From Paenibacillus silagei (lineage in GTDB: Bacteria > Bacillota > Bacilli > Paenibacillales > Paenibacillaceae): a stretch of 64,000 nucleotides of DNA. The position numbers were made by a program, and so were the translations under genes. The notes under the pieces were generated by a model, which was not told the origin of the DNA, did no database searches, and was given only the letters and a program-made list of their open reading frames with translations. The stretch's first letter is position 1; each line of letters begins with the position of its first letter. Location of the stretch: positions 558,001 through 622,000 of the forward strand of contig NZ_JAGGLV010000001.1 in NCBI RefSeq assembly GCF_017874735.1. The letters run 5' to 3'. Shown here piece by piece: positions 25,879 to 34,199 of this stretch.

Positions 25879-26643
25879 ATGGTGAGTGCGATAACGGATT
25901 ACTATGATTCCTATGATGAGGAGGGAAGGCTGTCCAGGGATAACGGTCATCAGATCGAATGGATCACAACGATGGCGCACTTCAAGAAGCTGTATAAGCA
26001 GGAATCTTACATTCTTGACGGCTGCGCAGGGACAGGGAATTACTCTTTTCCACTGGCAGAATTGGGGCATAAGGTTGTAGCCGGAGATCTCGTTCCTCAT
26101 AATGTAGACATCATCAGAGAGAAGCAGCGCATACGCCCGGTGTTGGCTGATATGTATACAGGAAACATCACGGATTTATCCCGTTTTGACAGCGAAATTT
26201 TTGATGTTGTTTTGAACATGGGAGCCTTTTATCATATCGGCAATGAAGACCGGCAGCTTGCCATGGCCGAATGCCTTCGCGTGCTGAAACCAGGAGGGCT
26301 GCTTGCGGTCTCCTATATTAACAATGCAGCAGTTTCGTTATTAGGCGTAGGCGATAGACTAGGAAATATGGAAGATGTACTTACCTGGCATGCCAACCAA
26401 ACGAAAGATGGTCTATTCCTACATATGTCTCCCTCTGAAATGGAACACATGGCAGCTGCCTATCACACAGAGATCGTGGCCCATATTGGAACAGACGGGG
26501 TCGGTTATTTGTTTGCTAAGCAAATCAATGAGGCACAGCAAGAAGATTTTGAACGCTGGCTTCAGTTTCATCTGCAGACCTGTGAGGACAAGAATCTGCT
26601 CGGGTATAGTTTGCATGCACTGGCCATTCTGCGCAAAGGATAA
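25879..26643 (+). CDS. class I SAM-dependent methyltransferase
   Basis: 254 residues. Motif I ILDGCAGTGNYSFPLAELGH, the acidic post-I GDLVPHN, motif II-like FDVVLNMGAFYHI and motif III LRVLKPGGLLAVSYI define a Methyltransf_11/25-type small-molecule methyltransferase; the substrate is unknown. AAGGAGGGCAAT precedes ATG 25879. It is monocistronic, and the first 51-bp repeat array begins 85 bases after its stop. Confidence 0.9.
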   Translation: MVSAITDYYDSYDEEGRLSRDNGHQIEWITTMAHFKKLYKQESYILDGCAGTGNYSFPLAELGHKVVAGDLVPHNVDIIREKQRIRPVLADMYTGNITDLSRFDSEIFDVVLNMGAFYHIGNEDRQLAMAECLRVLKPGGLLAVSYINNAAVSLLGVGDRLGNMEDVLTWHANQTKDGLFLHMSPSEMEHMAAAYHTEIVAHIGTDGVGYLFAKQINEAQQEDFERWLQFHLQTCEDKNLLGYSLHALAILRKG

Positions 26644-26728
26644 AAAACGGACCCGCCCAGTTGACGATTTACGCTACCATTCACGACCGCACATGGGCAC
26701 ATCCGATCAACTTCCAGTGCCGGCAGAT

Positions 26729-27005
26729 TGTATTCGGTTTTTCGATTACAATTGGTCCGTGCGCCCACGCAACGCCAAATGTATTCGGTTTTTCGATTAC
26801 ATCTGGCCCACGTGCCCATGCAATGCCGAATGTGATCGGTTTTTCGCCTACATTGGGCTCACGCGCCCACGTAACGCCCAATGTGTTCGGTTTTTCGCCT
26901 ACATTGAGCTCACGCGCCCACGCAACGCCCAATGTGTTCGGTTTTTCGCCTACATTGGGCTCACGCGCCCACGCAACGCCCAATGTGTTCGGTTTTTCGA
27001 TTACA
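26729..27005. repeat. 51-bp tandem repeat array A (6 units)
   Basis: Six 22-bp cores start at 26729, 26780, 26831, 26882, 26933 and 26984, exactly 51 bases apart. Units 1-2 read TGTATTCG-GTTTTT-CGATTACA. Units 3-5 have TGTGATCG or TGTGTTCG with CGCCTACA, so the dyad is degraded but the centre CGGTTTTTCG is constant. Spacers are near-identical (TGGGCTCACGCGCCCACG-type). It lies between the convergent methyltransferase and Nudix genes. Same family as 37420-37594 and 54093-54471. Confidence 0.92.
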
Positions 27006-27036
27006 TTTTGGCAGATGCATTCTCCCAGCAAGCAAA

Positions 27037-27070
27037 AGAAGGCTGCACGCTCATCGCGTGCAGCCCTTCT
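27037..27070 (-). terminator. intrinsic terminator of the Nudix gene
   Basis: Minus strand: GCTGCACGC (27064-27056) pairs with GCGTGCAGC (27050-27042), with AGAAGG/CCTTCT extending the stem, then CTTTTGCTTG. It adjoins repeat array A. Confidence 0.82.
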
Positions 27071-27079
27071 CCGGCCCTC

Positions 27080-27559
27080 TTATGGCGTGTCAACACGTAG
27101 CCACTCTGCTGGAGTCTTCTTGATGAAATGCTTCTCGATCGAAGCAAGCACGGCATCATTTCCCGGTAATGCGGCCCGTTCGATGGCTTCATTCACCGGC
27201 AGCCATTCATAATCACTATGTTCATGATTAAGAATGACATCCTGCGTCTCATCCACGTATCCCACGAACACTGGGGCGACGTAGATATAGTTCTCTTTTG
27301 CCGAATAGATCTGGTCGAAGGTATTGGAGGTGTAGAGAGCGACCCGGGTAATCCCCGTCTCTTCCCGAATCTCCCTTAATGCAGCCTCCCACGCTAGTTC
27401 CCCTTCTTCAATGCCCCCGCCGATATAGCACCAGGCATCCCTGAGTACCGAACCGGCCCGCTTCAGTAACAGGACATGATGACCAGAGGGTGTATTCTTC
27501 AGCAATACTACGGCAATTCCTGTACAGCGTATGGGTACTTCAACGTTCGTCTTCATCAT
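27080..27559 (-). CDS. Nudix hydrolase
   Basis: 159 residues, one domain. The Nudix box GGGIEEGELAWEAALREIRE followed by ETGI fits GX5EX7REUXEEXGU with all metal-binding glutamates. These enzymes hydrolyse nucleoside diphosphates linked to other groups; the substrate is not predictable here. AGGAGAG lies upstream of ATG 27559. It is followed by a terminator; the VOC gene 27591-28010 lies 31 bases upstream on the same strand, so they may be co-transcribed. Confidence 0.93.
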   Translation of the reverse strand: MMKTNVEVPIRCTGIAVVLLKNTPSGHHVLLLKRAGSVLRDAWCYIGGGIEEGELAWEAALREIREETGITRVALYTSNTFDQIYSAKENYIYVAPVFVGYVDETQDVILNHEHSDYEWLPVNEAIERAALPGNDAVLASIEKHFIKKTPAEWLRVDTP

Positions 27560-27590
27560 GCCCGATACTCTCTCCTATTCGTCCTTTACT

Positions 27591-28010
27591 CTATCCAAGC
27601 TCGGTATAGATCTGGAATGTCACCCCGAACTTGTCCGTCAAATCGCCGAAGCCCGGGCTGAACGGCTCCTCCCGAAACGGCATATTAACCTCCCCGCCCT
27701 CCTGCAGCGCATCAAAAATTCTCCGTGACTCCTCCACGCTGTCCGTAGTAACGCAGACCGTTACCCGCTTCCCGCTCTCAATCGGCGTACCGCCGGGAGC
27801 ATCTGAGAACATCAGCTCCGTGCCGCCCACCTGTACCTTGGCATGGGCCACCAGACTCCGTACCTCATCCGGGAACGTGTCCGGGAGATCCGGCATATCA
27901 CCATACGTCAGGATGGAAAGGACCTCAGCCCCCATAACCTGTCCATAGAACTGAATAGCCTCCTGCGTGCGCCCCTCCAGGGTGATGTAGGGAGTAAGTT
28001 TGACTGACAT
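27591..28010 (-). CDS. VOC-superfamily protein (PhnB/YjdN-like)
   Basis: 139 residues with paired beta-alpha-beta-beta-beta halves: PYITLEGRTQEAIQFYGQVM, SDAPGG, and the C-terminal EEPFSPGFGDLTDKFGVTFQ, typical of the PhnB glyoxalase-like group that often replaces canonical metal ligands. AGGAGGAACACACA precedes ATG. It lies 75 bases downstream of the SnoaL-tailed ECF gene; a TATACT box in that gap suggests its own promoter. Biochemical role unknown. Confidence 0.88.
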   Translation of the reverse strand: MSVKLTPYITLEGRTQEAIQFYGQVMGAEVLSILTYGDMPDLPDTFPDEVRSLVAHAKVQVGGTELMFSDAPGGTPIESGKRVTVCVTTDSVEESRRIFDALQEGGEVNMPFREEPFSPGFGDLTDKFGVTFQIYTELG

Positions 28011-28085
28011 TGTGTGTTCCTCCTTGAGTTCGAATTGGAATTACCTGTGTGATTCATTAGTATAGACGTTCCGGCCGCGGCAGAA

Positions 28086-29075
28086 TCATCGGTGTTCCGG
28101 CAATCCGAAGCAAATAAATAATTCAGCATCTATAAAATGATGAACATGCGCGATCTTCCCCCCGCTCAGCTCAAGCACATGAATCGCCCACGGGACAAGC
28201 AATCCGTCTTCTCCAGAGGGAACATACTGGGCAAATGCGGGCCGGTTCCCGTTCACCCGGACAGGCATCATCCGTGATCCCACACAGTGGCTGCGTGTGA
28301 TCTGGTAGAAGGCCGCGAGATTCGCGCCGCCTTGCACCCACATTGTAAATGGCGGCATCGACAGGCTGCCATTCTCCTGGAATAAGGCCAACAACGCATT
28401 AATATTGTATTGTTCAAAAGCCTCCACGTACAGGGTAATCAGCCCTTCGTCCACTTCGTCATCGTCAGCCTGCAGTGCCTCGGACCGGAGCTGTGCCTTG
28501 GCCATGGTTGCCCGTGCCCGCTGCACCGCGCTGTTCACCGCGGCCACGGTCATCTCCAGTGCCCCGGCGGTCTCGGCTGCCGACCACCGGAACACCTCCT
28601 GCAGAATCAGCACGGCACGCTGCCGGGGCGGCAGCAGCTGCAGCAGCGCAATGAAGGACAGCCGGAGGGTCTCTCTGCTGACCAGAATATTACCAGGATC
28701 ATCCACATAGCCCGGAGCGGGCCAGATCCAGGAATGCTGAGGCAGGCTCTCCCTAGGCTCCGTAACCACAGCAGCCGGTTCCGAGAGATCCATCGGCAGC
28801 GCCCGCCGCTTGGCGCTTCTCAGCCGGTCAAGACAGACATTGGTAGCAATCCGGTACACCCAAGCCCGGAGGGAGGCCTGCTGCCTCATCTGCTCCTGAT
28901 GCTTCCAGGCCCGGATTATGGTATCCTGGACGGCATCCTCAGCCTCGAAGATGGAGCCCATCATCCGGTAACAATACCCGATTAGCTCGGAGCGCATGTC
29001 CTCCAGCCCGTTCAGGATCTCATGGGTCTCATCGGTCTCATGGTTATAATTCACTTCAGACAGTCTCTCCTTCAT
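28086..29075 (-). CDS. ECF sigma factor with C-terminal SnoaL-like domain
   Basis: 329 residues. Sigma region 2 (SELIGYCYRMMGSIFEAEDA, AWVYRIATNVCLDRLRSAKR) and region 4 (LLPPRQRAVLILQEVFRWSA, EMTVAAVNSAVQRARATMAK) are joined by the linker W-P-x-P-x-Y-V-D-D-P seen in actinobacterial SigG/SigJ-like sigmas. After about residue 205 comes a SnoaL/NTF2-like extension (LITLYVEAFEQYNINALLAL, then VNGNRPAFAQYV) known in related ECF groups to modulate activity in place of an anti-sigma factor. It overlaps the ankyrin gene by four bases (ATGA), a surprising partner. Its target may include the VOC gene just downstream. Confidence 0.9.
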   Translation of the reverse strand: MKERLSEVNYNHETDETHEILNGLEDMRSELIGYCYRMMGSIFEAEDAVQDTIIRAWKHQEQMRQQASLRAWVYRIATNVCLDRLRSAKRRALPMDLSEPAAVVTEPRESLPQHSWIWPAPGYVDDPGNILVSRETLRLSFIALLQLLPPRQRAVLILQEVFRWSAAETAGALEMTVAAVNSAVQRARATMAKAQLRSEALQADDDEVDEGLITLYVEAFEQYNINALLALFQENGSLSMPPFTMWVQGGANLAAFYQITRSHCVGSRMMPVRVNGNRPAFAQYVPSGEDGLLVPWAIHVLELSGGKIAHVHHFIDAELFICFGLPEHR

Positions 29076-30160
29076 GATCCGTCCAGCTCTCCCTCCATAA
29101 ACTGTATGAGGTAGTGTTCAGGCTGCGCAACAAATTCCGGGAAGCTGCACAAATCTGCATACGTCTGATGCTCCACATCGTAACAGCCAAGCTGCCCCTT
29201 CTTCTGCGGATTCCAGACCAGCACCAGACCGGAGTAATTATCGATATCGGCAGACAGCCGCAGCAGCTTGCGCCTCCCGGCCTTCATCTCTATCGTGTCA
29301 GTGAAGCTGAAGAAGTCGATGTACCCGATCTTATATTCATTAGGGGCCAGCGTCAGGCGCAGCTCGTCCCCAGTAAGGAATTGGACCAGTTCATCCGGCA
29401 GTTTATATTTGGCCAGCTCGTATTTCTTGTTCTCCACATTATGAACATCCGGCGGTTCCAACGCTTTCAGGTATTCCGCCATAGCGGCATGCTTGCTGCT
29501 GACCGCAATCGTATACGGCCGCTCACCGTCCTTCTCCGTCATCATAAGGTCCGCACCGCGTTCCACCAGGAAACGGACCATGTTTATATTCCCCATCCGG
29601 GCAGCCACTGTCAGCGGCGTCGCCCCGTAAGGATAGACCATATCCGGCTTGTTGTAGTTGATGTCCACTCCCTGATCCAGCAGATAGGTAAGCGTCTTCA
29701 GATCATGGTCCGAGGCGGCTTGCCGCAGCACGGCACCGGCATGTTGCCGGATGTCCAGACCCAGCTCATGGATCAGCGGGATATTCTTTTTGTTGCCATA
29801 GTAGGCTTGTGAATAAGCACCCGATCCCGTCCGGCTGAGCAGGTCCAGCTTCGCGCCGTGTGCAGCAAGGTATCTGACCATCTCCTCCTTCCCATAACGG
29901 ACTGCCCGCAGAAAAGCCGGATTCTGAGGTACATTCAGCTTCGCGCCATGCTCCACCAGCAGCTTCACCACCTCGGTCTGCTGCGTGATAATCGCCAGGT
30001 CGAGCGGGCTGACTGTGGTATGCTTGCTAAGCTCTAGCCCCGCTTCAATATCCCAGCCCGCAGCAATGGCAGCCTGCAGGGCCGGAACATCCCCCTGATA
30101 GATCTGCATCGCCCGCTCCGGCAGCACCTCGAATTTCCCTATGTCCTTCAGGACAATCAT
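29072..30160 (-). CDS. ankyrin-repeat protein with SMI1/KNR4-like C-terminal part
   Basis: About 362 residues, cytoplasmic. Ankyrin repeats span about 25-235 (for example VSPLDLAIITQQTEVVKLLV, GATPLTVAARMGNINMVRFL). The final ~120 residues (PDELVQFLTGDELRLTLAPN, LVLVWNPQKKGQLGCYDVEH, LCSFPEFVAQPEHYLIQF) match the SMI1/KNR4 (SUKH) fold of immunity proteins. ATG 30160 is chosen because AAGGAGGAG lies seven bases upstream; the GTG at 30166 overlaps that site. It is the last immunity-type gene of the run and is coupled to the ECF sigma gene. Ankyrin proteins also occur as immunity proteins, so the fusion fits. Confidence 0.8.
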   Translation of the reverse strand: MIVLKDIGKFEVLPERAMQIYQGDVPALQAAIAAGWDIEAGLELSKHTTVSPLDLAIITQQTEVVKLLVEHGAKLNVPQNPAFLRAVRYGKEEMVRYLAAHGAKLDLLSRTGSGAYSQAYYGNKKNIPLIHELGLDIRQHAGAVLRQAASDHDLKTLTYLLDQGVDINYNKPDMVYPYGATPLTVAARMGNINMVRFLVERGADLMMTEKDGERPYTIAVSSKHAAMAEYLKALEPPDVHNVENKKYELAKYKLPDELVQFLTGDELRLTLAPNEYKIGYIDFFSFTDTIEMKAGRRKLLRLSADIDNYSGLVLVWNPQKKGQLGCYDVEHQTYADLCSFPEFVAQPEHYLIQFMEGELDGS

Positions 30161-30185
30161 CCGCACTCCTCCTTATTCTTCACTC

Positions 30186-30923
30186 CTATGAATACAGCAC
30201 GCATCCCTTAGACAGAAGCCACTCTTTCATCTTGGCAGATACCTGCCCGGCAGCCTGCTCATAGAAGATGGCTACCTCCTGCCCACCCGCCAGATTCAGG
30301 CGGATATAGCCCCCCAGCTCCCGGTAGAACAGGTAGCAGACGTAAGGATTCTCAATGAAGAGATCCGGCGGATGGTCCGTCCGGCACAGGTCAGCCAGCT
30401 CCGTGAGCGCCAGCTGGCCCGCTCCCGGCGGCATCCGCAGGAAGAGATGTTCGCGCGTCCCGGTCCACGGCTCATAATAGACGCTCTCCTCTTGGCTCCG
30501 CCCATACATCCGGAGGTAGATGCCGTCCAGGATCAGGGCATAGCTCTCTTCCTTCTCCTGTTCCCCGGATGGCAGCGGGATTGCTTGAATCTGTTCTGCA
30601 TGACGAGGCAGCCATAGCAGCCCGTCCACCTTGGGATGAACCGCCAAGAAATCACCGTCCACAGTGGTCCCGATAGCGGTACACTCGCCGATCTGCTGCT
30701 CCGTTATAGGGCTATCCTGATCATGCTCCCATAATCCGTATTCGGCAAACGGCCGCAGCACCTCTGTGTCAGGGGTCTGCACATTCATCCAGCCCCGATA
30801 CGTTCCTTCGCCGTACTGCTGCAAGAACCGGATATAGGCTGGAGGATACAGACCTGAACTCTCCGCTTCAAGCATGTGCCTGTGATGCTCTGACAGCCCC
30901 TTGGGCTCAGATACGATATACAT
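30186..30923 (-). CDS. SMI1/KNR4 (SUKH) family protein
   Basis: 245 residues. The start (GLSEHHRHMLEAESSGLYPP AYIRF split, then LQQYGEGTYRGWMNV) has the SUKH signature of a helix followed by a conserved G-[ED]-G near residue 39. The C-terminal part (YVCYLFYRELGGYIRLNLAG) is beta-rich. SUKH proteins bind and neutralise toxins of the contact-dependent and polymorphic type. It lies 25 bases upstream of the ankyrin gene and 44 bases downstream of the DUF4303-like gene. No toxin gene with which to pair it is visible nearby. Confidence 0.75.
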   Translation of the reverse strand: MYIVSEPKGLSEHHRHMLEAESSGLYPPAYIRFLQQYGEGTYRGWMNVQTPDTEVLRPFAEYGLWEHDQDSPITEQQIGECTAIGTTVDGDFLAVHPKVDGLLWLPRHAEQIQAIPLPSGEQEKEESYALILDGIYLRMYGRSQEESVYYEPWTGTREHLFLRMPPGAGQLALTELADLCRTDHPPDLFIENPYVCYLFYRELGGYIRLNLAGGQEVAIFYEQAAGQVSAKMKEWLLSKGCVLYS

Positions 30924-30967
30924 TCATCATTCCCCCGGTTTCCTGCGTGAGTTATTCATCAATAACC

Positions 30968-31531
30968 TTATTCTGCCGCTTCCTCCAGCCAGGCCCGCAT
31001 CGCCGGAGCTTCCGCCCGGTTCAGCCGCAGGGCAATGTCCGTATTCCCCTCATCCGGCGGCATTACTTCGGCAAGCACACATACGTCCTCCCTGGGCTGA
31101 TTGAGCGCGAACAGACCCTCAGCATCCATCATCCGCATCGCCAGCTCCATGGCCCCCAGTCTCATAATGAACTCATCGTTCCATGCCTCATCCTCAAGCT
31201 CCGTAATAGACGGACGTGCCTGGAATAACCGCTTGACCTCATCGAAATACTCATCTCCGAAGCAGCAATACGGCGAATCGGCATAAGACCATTTAATCAG
31301 CTCGGCGATCTCTGCTGCCGGTGTGCTGCCGCCCTCTGCCTGTCTGGCCGCCTCCTGCTCCAGGGCCTCCCGTGACCAGGCGGAGAGGCTTGGTGCATGT
31401 CCCTCGCCCGTTGTATATAACGTACAGTAATAATAATGCTCCCCATTCGCAAAAAGCGCGCGGAACGACCTCCGGGCCGCCTCCGCAATCTCCGCCGCCA
31501 GCCGCTCCACTTCCTTCTGTGCCGCATTCAT
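30968..31531 (-). CDS. DUF4303-like protein, probable immunity family
   Basis: 187 residues, soluble. FRALFANGEHYYYCTLYTTG near residue 25 and the later W-x-Y-[AS]-D-S-P block (IKWSYADSPYCCFGDEYFDE) are the pattern of DUF4303, a family found among bacterial immunity genes (family recalled, not searched). Only two bases separate its start from the stop of the upstream SMI1/KNR4 gene, so they are translationally linked. GAGGAAG precedes ATG 31531. Alanine/glutamate-rich helices flank the core. Confidence 0.7.
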   Translation of the reverse strand: MNAAQKEVERLAAEIAEAARRSFRALFANGEHYYYCTLYTTGEGHAPSLSAWSREALEQEAARQAEGGSTPAAEIAELIKWSYADSPYCCFGDEYFDEVKRLFQARPSITELEDEAWNDEFIMRLGAMELAMRMMDAEGLFALNQPREDVCVLAEVMPPDEGNTDIALRLNRAEAPAMRAWLEEAAE

Positions 31532-31533
31532 GG

Positions 31534-31992
31534 CTACTTCCTCTCGTCGATCAGCTGTTCCAGGAATCCGGCGAACGTTGGGGCATACTCCTCAATCAGA
31601 TCATTCATGAGGTCATAGCGCATGACCGAGAACTCCCCCTGTTCATCCGGGGAAGAGGTGTCGAAGTAATACAGATCATCGCTGTCCGGCACAAACAGGT
31701 CCATTCGATGTGGAAACCGGGATACCCACCATTCCTCCGCCAGATTCAGCCTGTGGATATACAGCAGATCCCAGTCGGTATACTCCCTATCCTCAGGAGC
31801 AACCAGCGTCAGAATTTGACCGTCCCCCAGGCTCCCACCTCCATAACGGGCCAGCCACCAGCGGTAAGACGGCGGCAGCTTGAAGCCTAATTCCGCCTCG
31901 GCTTCAGCAATCCAGCTCTCCTCGGCCCCATGGCCGGGAAACCACCTTATAGCGGAAGGCTTGCTCAATTTCTCTGTCAGACGCTCATACAT
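31534..31992 (-). CDS. SMI1/KNR4 (SUKH) family protein
   Basis: 152 residues, the usual single-domain size. The canonical SUKH start is present: AESWIAEAEAELGFKLPPSY (E-x2-LG-x-LP-x-x-Y) is close to the displayed EESWIAEAEAELGF-KLPPSYRWWL, then YGGGSLGDGQILTL and the late DLMNDLIEEYAPTFAGFLEQ. ATG 31992 has GAGAGGAG eight to nine bases upstream, so seven residues of the longer frame are dropped. Its stop is two bases from the DUF4303-like start. Presumed antitoxin/immunity function by family. Confidence 0.88.
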   Translation of the reverse strand: MYERLTEKLSKPSAIRWFPGHGAEESWIAEAEAELGFKLPPSYRWWLARYGGGSLGDGQILTLVAPEDREYTDWDLLYIHRLNLAEEWWVSRFPHRMDLFVPDSDDLYYFDTSSPDEQGEFSVMRYDLMNDLIEEYAPTFAGFLEQLIDERK

Positions 31993-32025
31993 AGGTATGC
32001 TCCTCTCTCCCACATAGAGGGATGA

Positions 32026-32562
32026 TTATAGATTATCAGGATGAACAGCAGCTGGCGCATCGTCATTCATGCGCAGCAGGATATACTCAATCTCCTCCAG
32101 CGGCAGCTTCAAGGTCCGGCTAACCTCATGGAGTCCCATCTCCCGGGAGAGGAGGAGGCGTGCCTGATGGATTTTCCCTTCCAGCCAGTTATTCGCCAGC
32201 ATCCAGCATTTCACCCGTTCCATCAGCTCCGCTTGGGCAGTCTTACCGGCATGCTTGGTATATTTGGCAATGGGCTCTGCCAGATAGCTGTACAGGTGAA
32301 TGCCCAAGGCCTCGCGCTGCTCATTCTTGGACATACGCTGGTACACTTCATAGCTGAGGCTGATATCCAAATAGAGGGTATGATCCCCGCTGTCAAAGCG
32401 TCTGAACGTTCTCCGTCCATAGCTATCAGGCAATACCCGGAACACCACAAAGATATCATAGGGAAATTCCCATGTATTCGCCAGTTCCTCTAACGGAATC
32501 AATTCATCTCTGAGTACACCCACACATGTTCCATGGGTATCCAGCGTAAAACCCAGTTGCAT
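32026..32562 (-). CDS. unknown soluble protein in the immunity-gene run
   Basis: 178 residues, no signal or membrane segment. Visible features: an N-terminal beta-rich part (DTHGTCVGVLRDELIPLEEL), a central LDISLSYEVYQRMSKNEQRE block and a helical C-terminus (LHEVSRTLKLPLEEIEYILL). I do not recognise the family; the middle block resembles Imm-type proteins with a kinked helix after a beta strand, but this is only impression. GGGGGAGGGG precedes ATG 32562. Spacing of 33-35 bases to both neighbours suggests operon membership. Confidence 0.65.
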   Translation of the reverse strand: MQLGFTLDTHGTCVGVLRDELIPLEELANTWEFPYDIFVVFRVLPDSYGRRTFRRFDSGDHTLYLDISLSYEVYQRMSKNEQREALGIHLYSYLAEPIAKYTKHAGKTAQAELMERVKCWMLANNWLEGKIHQARLLLSREMGLHEVSRTLKLPLEEIEYILLRMNDDAPAAVHPDNL

Positions 32563-32597
32563 ATTAGCACCCCTCCCCCGCTTAAGACACGCTTGAA

Positions 32598-32870
32598 CTA
32601 TTCCCCCCTTCTATAGGCATCTGCCAGCTGGACCAGATACCAGACGGCCGCACCGGTCAGAGCTGCGAACAGCAGATTAATACAGCCGAATACAAGAAAT
32701 AACTTGGCTTTGCCCGGCCCGATCCGTACAGCAGCAACGAGCTGGAGAATCGCAGGGAGCAGGAACATCAGCCAGGAGACGGTGATCAGCTTTTCGGTCT
32801 TGAAGCTCCACCATACCGCACAGCATGATAGAGCTAGCACTCCCCAGGTACAGATCAACTTCAGCGCCAT
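32598..32870 (-). CDS. small three-helix membrane protein
   Basis: 90 residues, almost entirely hydrophobic: helices near 3-22 (LICTWGVLALSCCAVWWSF), 30-49 (VSWLMFLLPAILQLVAAV) and 57-81 (LFLVFGCINLLFAALTGAAV). AGGGAGGGG lies before ATG. It sits within the immunity-type run, where membrane proteins usually protect against toxins that act at the membrane or periplasm; the actual function is unknown. Confidence 0.65.
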   Translation of the reverse strand: MALKLICTWGVLALSCCAVWWSFKTEKLITVSWLMFLLPAILQLVAAVRIGPGKAKLFLVFGCINLLFAALTGAAVWYLVQLADAYRRGE

Positions 32871-32904
32871 CTGTTCCCCTCCCTTTCATAGATAATCCAA
32901 TAGA

Positions 32905-33528
32905 TCAGCTTCGCCCTGGCTGCCCATGGATCACGAGTCCATATTGTCTGACCATCCACGAGTCGCTTAAGTCTTCAGCCGCAGCACGGCTTATGCGTAC
33001 AGAGGGCTTCTGTTCCTCCATCGCCTCCGGGTCTTGCGCGGAGAAGCGGAGAGGCTTGGTCATTTTTTGAATAGAGCCGGTAACTTCCTTGTACAGGGCA
33101 TAGCTCAGCGGCTTGTGCTCCCGGACATCCTCATAGAGATAATACTCTCCTTGCTCATCCTGAGCATTGACGCGGTGCCCCTTAGGGCAGGAGATCAGAA
33201 TACAAGGCAGCTCATTCTCTGCCCATTGCCCGTGATAGGGAATAGAAACCCCCTCATTTCTCGCAAAAAAACCAAAGCTCTCCGTATCCGGCAGAACCGC
33301 CATCGAATAGATGAAGAAGGGGCGCACCCCGCTCTCTTTTTCCGTGGCTGTATAATATTGATAGAAGGCGCGATACGCCTCCACCACCTGATTCTGATCA
33401 TGCTCTGTATGGGTATAATTGGTTAAATAGTACCGCACCTGCGTTGGCTCCAGAAGCTCTACGACTCTCTTAAGCTCCTCGGGTGTGATGAAGAAGCGCA
33501 GCTTGTAGAATCCGCTGTTTTTTAGCAT
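32905..33528 (-). CDS. unknown soluble protein, adjacent to a related-context orphan
   Basis: 207 residues without signal or membrane helix. It starts FYKLRFFITPEELKRVVELL and has a central FFIYSMAVLPDTESFGFFAR segment; no family is recognised. The start lies six bases after the stop of the 33535-34107 gene and has only a weak site (GAAGAAG), suggesting translational coupling. Immunity-like by position only. Confidence 0.6.
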   Translation of the reverse strand: MLKNSGFYKLRFFITPEELKRVVELLEPTQVRYYLTNYTHTEHDQNQVVEAYRAFYQYYTATEKESGVRPFFIYSMAVLPDTESFGFFARNEGVSIPYHGQWAENELPCILISCPKGHRVNAQDEQGEYYLYEDVREHKPLSYALYKEVTGSIQKMTKPLRFSAQDPEAMEEQKPSVRISRAAAEDLSDSWMVRQYGLVIHGQPGRS

Positions 33529-33534
33529 CTTCTT

Positions 33535-34107
33535 CTACCATTCATAGGTAACAAAGCGTGCTCTGAGCGTCTCTTCATACGGTAACCATTCCGCATCGCT
33601 CCATAGAGACATTCCAGTAATTTCGGACAGCCGCTCCACCGCTTGCTCCGGGCTGGTAAGGCTGATGAATCCGCCGAAGTTCTCCTCCTCCGCTTGCATG
33701 CCGAGCACCCGCTGGATATATTCGTCTGCTGTACGCTCTTCCCGCAGCTGTTCATACTCCTCCCGGGTCCACGGCTCACAGAAGATTCGTTCGGCCTGGA
33801 TCTCCCCCTGTTCAAAGAACGACAGCTCGAAGATCTCCTCATTCATGTATGCCACCGTCATCACCGGCTCCTGTAGAAGCCCGGACAACGTTCTGCCAAC
33901 CTTTTTCACCGTACCCCATACGAAATAATCGTGAAGCACGCTGATCCAGCCCTCATTACTTTGGCTTACATAGATAACGGCCTTACGCTCCGGTGCCTCA
34001 GGATAACCCAATACTTTACCATGCTTGTGGATTAGCTCCTGTAAGGCTTGAAGGGTCTTCTCCAGGTCACCTGACTTGATATGCAGATTTGCAAACGATC
34101 TTCCCAC
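33535..34107 (-). CDS. unknown soluble protein, first gene of the immunity-type run
   Basis: About 190 residues. GTG 34107 is chosen because AAAGGAGG lies ten bases upstream, which removes 23 residues from the longest frame. Features: SGDLEKTLQALQELIHKHGK, WISVLHDYF and a C-terminal ISLTSPEQAVERLSEITGMS; the beta strand before W-[IV]-S-V-x-x-[DE] resembles Imm proteins of the W-I-S-V-L type found with DUF3885-like groups, but no confident family call is possible. The IS200/IS605 element begins about 90 bases upstream, so the native promoter of the run may have been displaced. Confidence 0.6.
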   Translation of the reverse strand: MGRSFANLHIKSGDLEKTLQALQELIHKHGKVLGYPEAPERKAVIYVSQSNEGWISVLHDYFVWGTVKKVGRTLSGLLQEPVMTVAYMNEEIFELSFFEQGEIQAERIFCEPWTREEYEQLREERTADEYIQRVLGMQAEEENFGGFISLTSPEQAVERLSEITGMSLWSDAEWLPYEETLRARFVTYEW

Positions 34108-34199
34108 GGGTGGATGGCCTCCTTTAATGGCTTGTCTATAGTTACTTGGCATACTAACATATAAACTAGATTTCATTTATTTTACCAAATTAATTTGAA

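Noticed and set aside
26681..27031. 116-residue repeat protein on the minus strand through array A, and similar frames at 37396-37650 and 54084-54449
   Set aside because: Open only because 51 is a multiple of three; no ribosome site, and array C has 50- and 52-base units that shift the frame.
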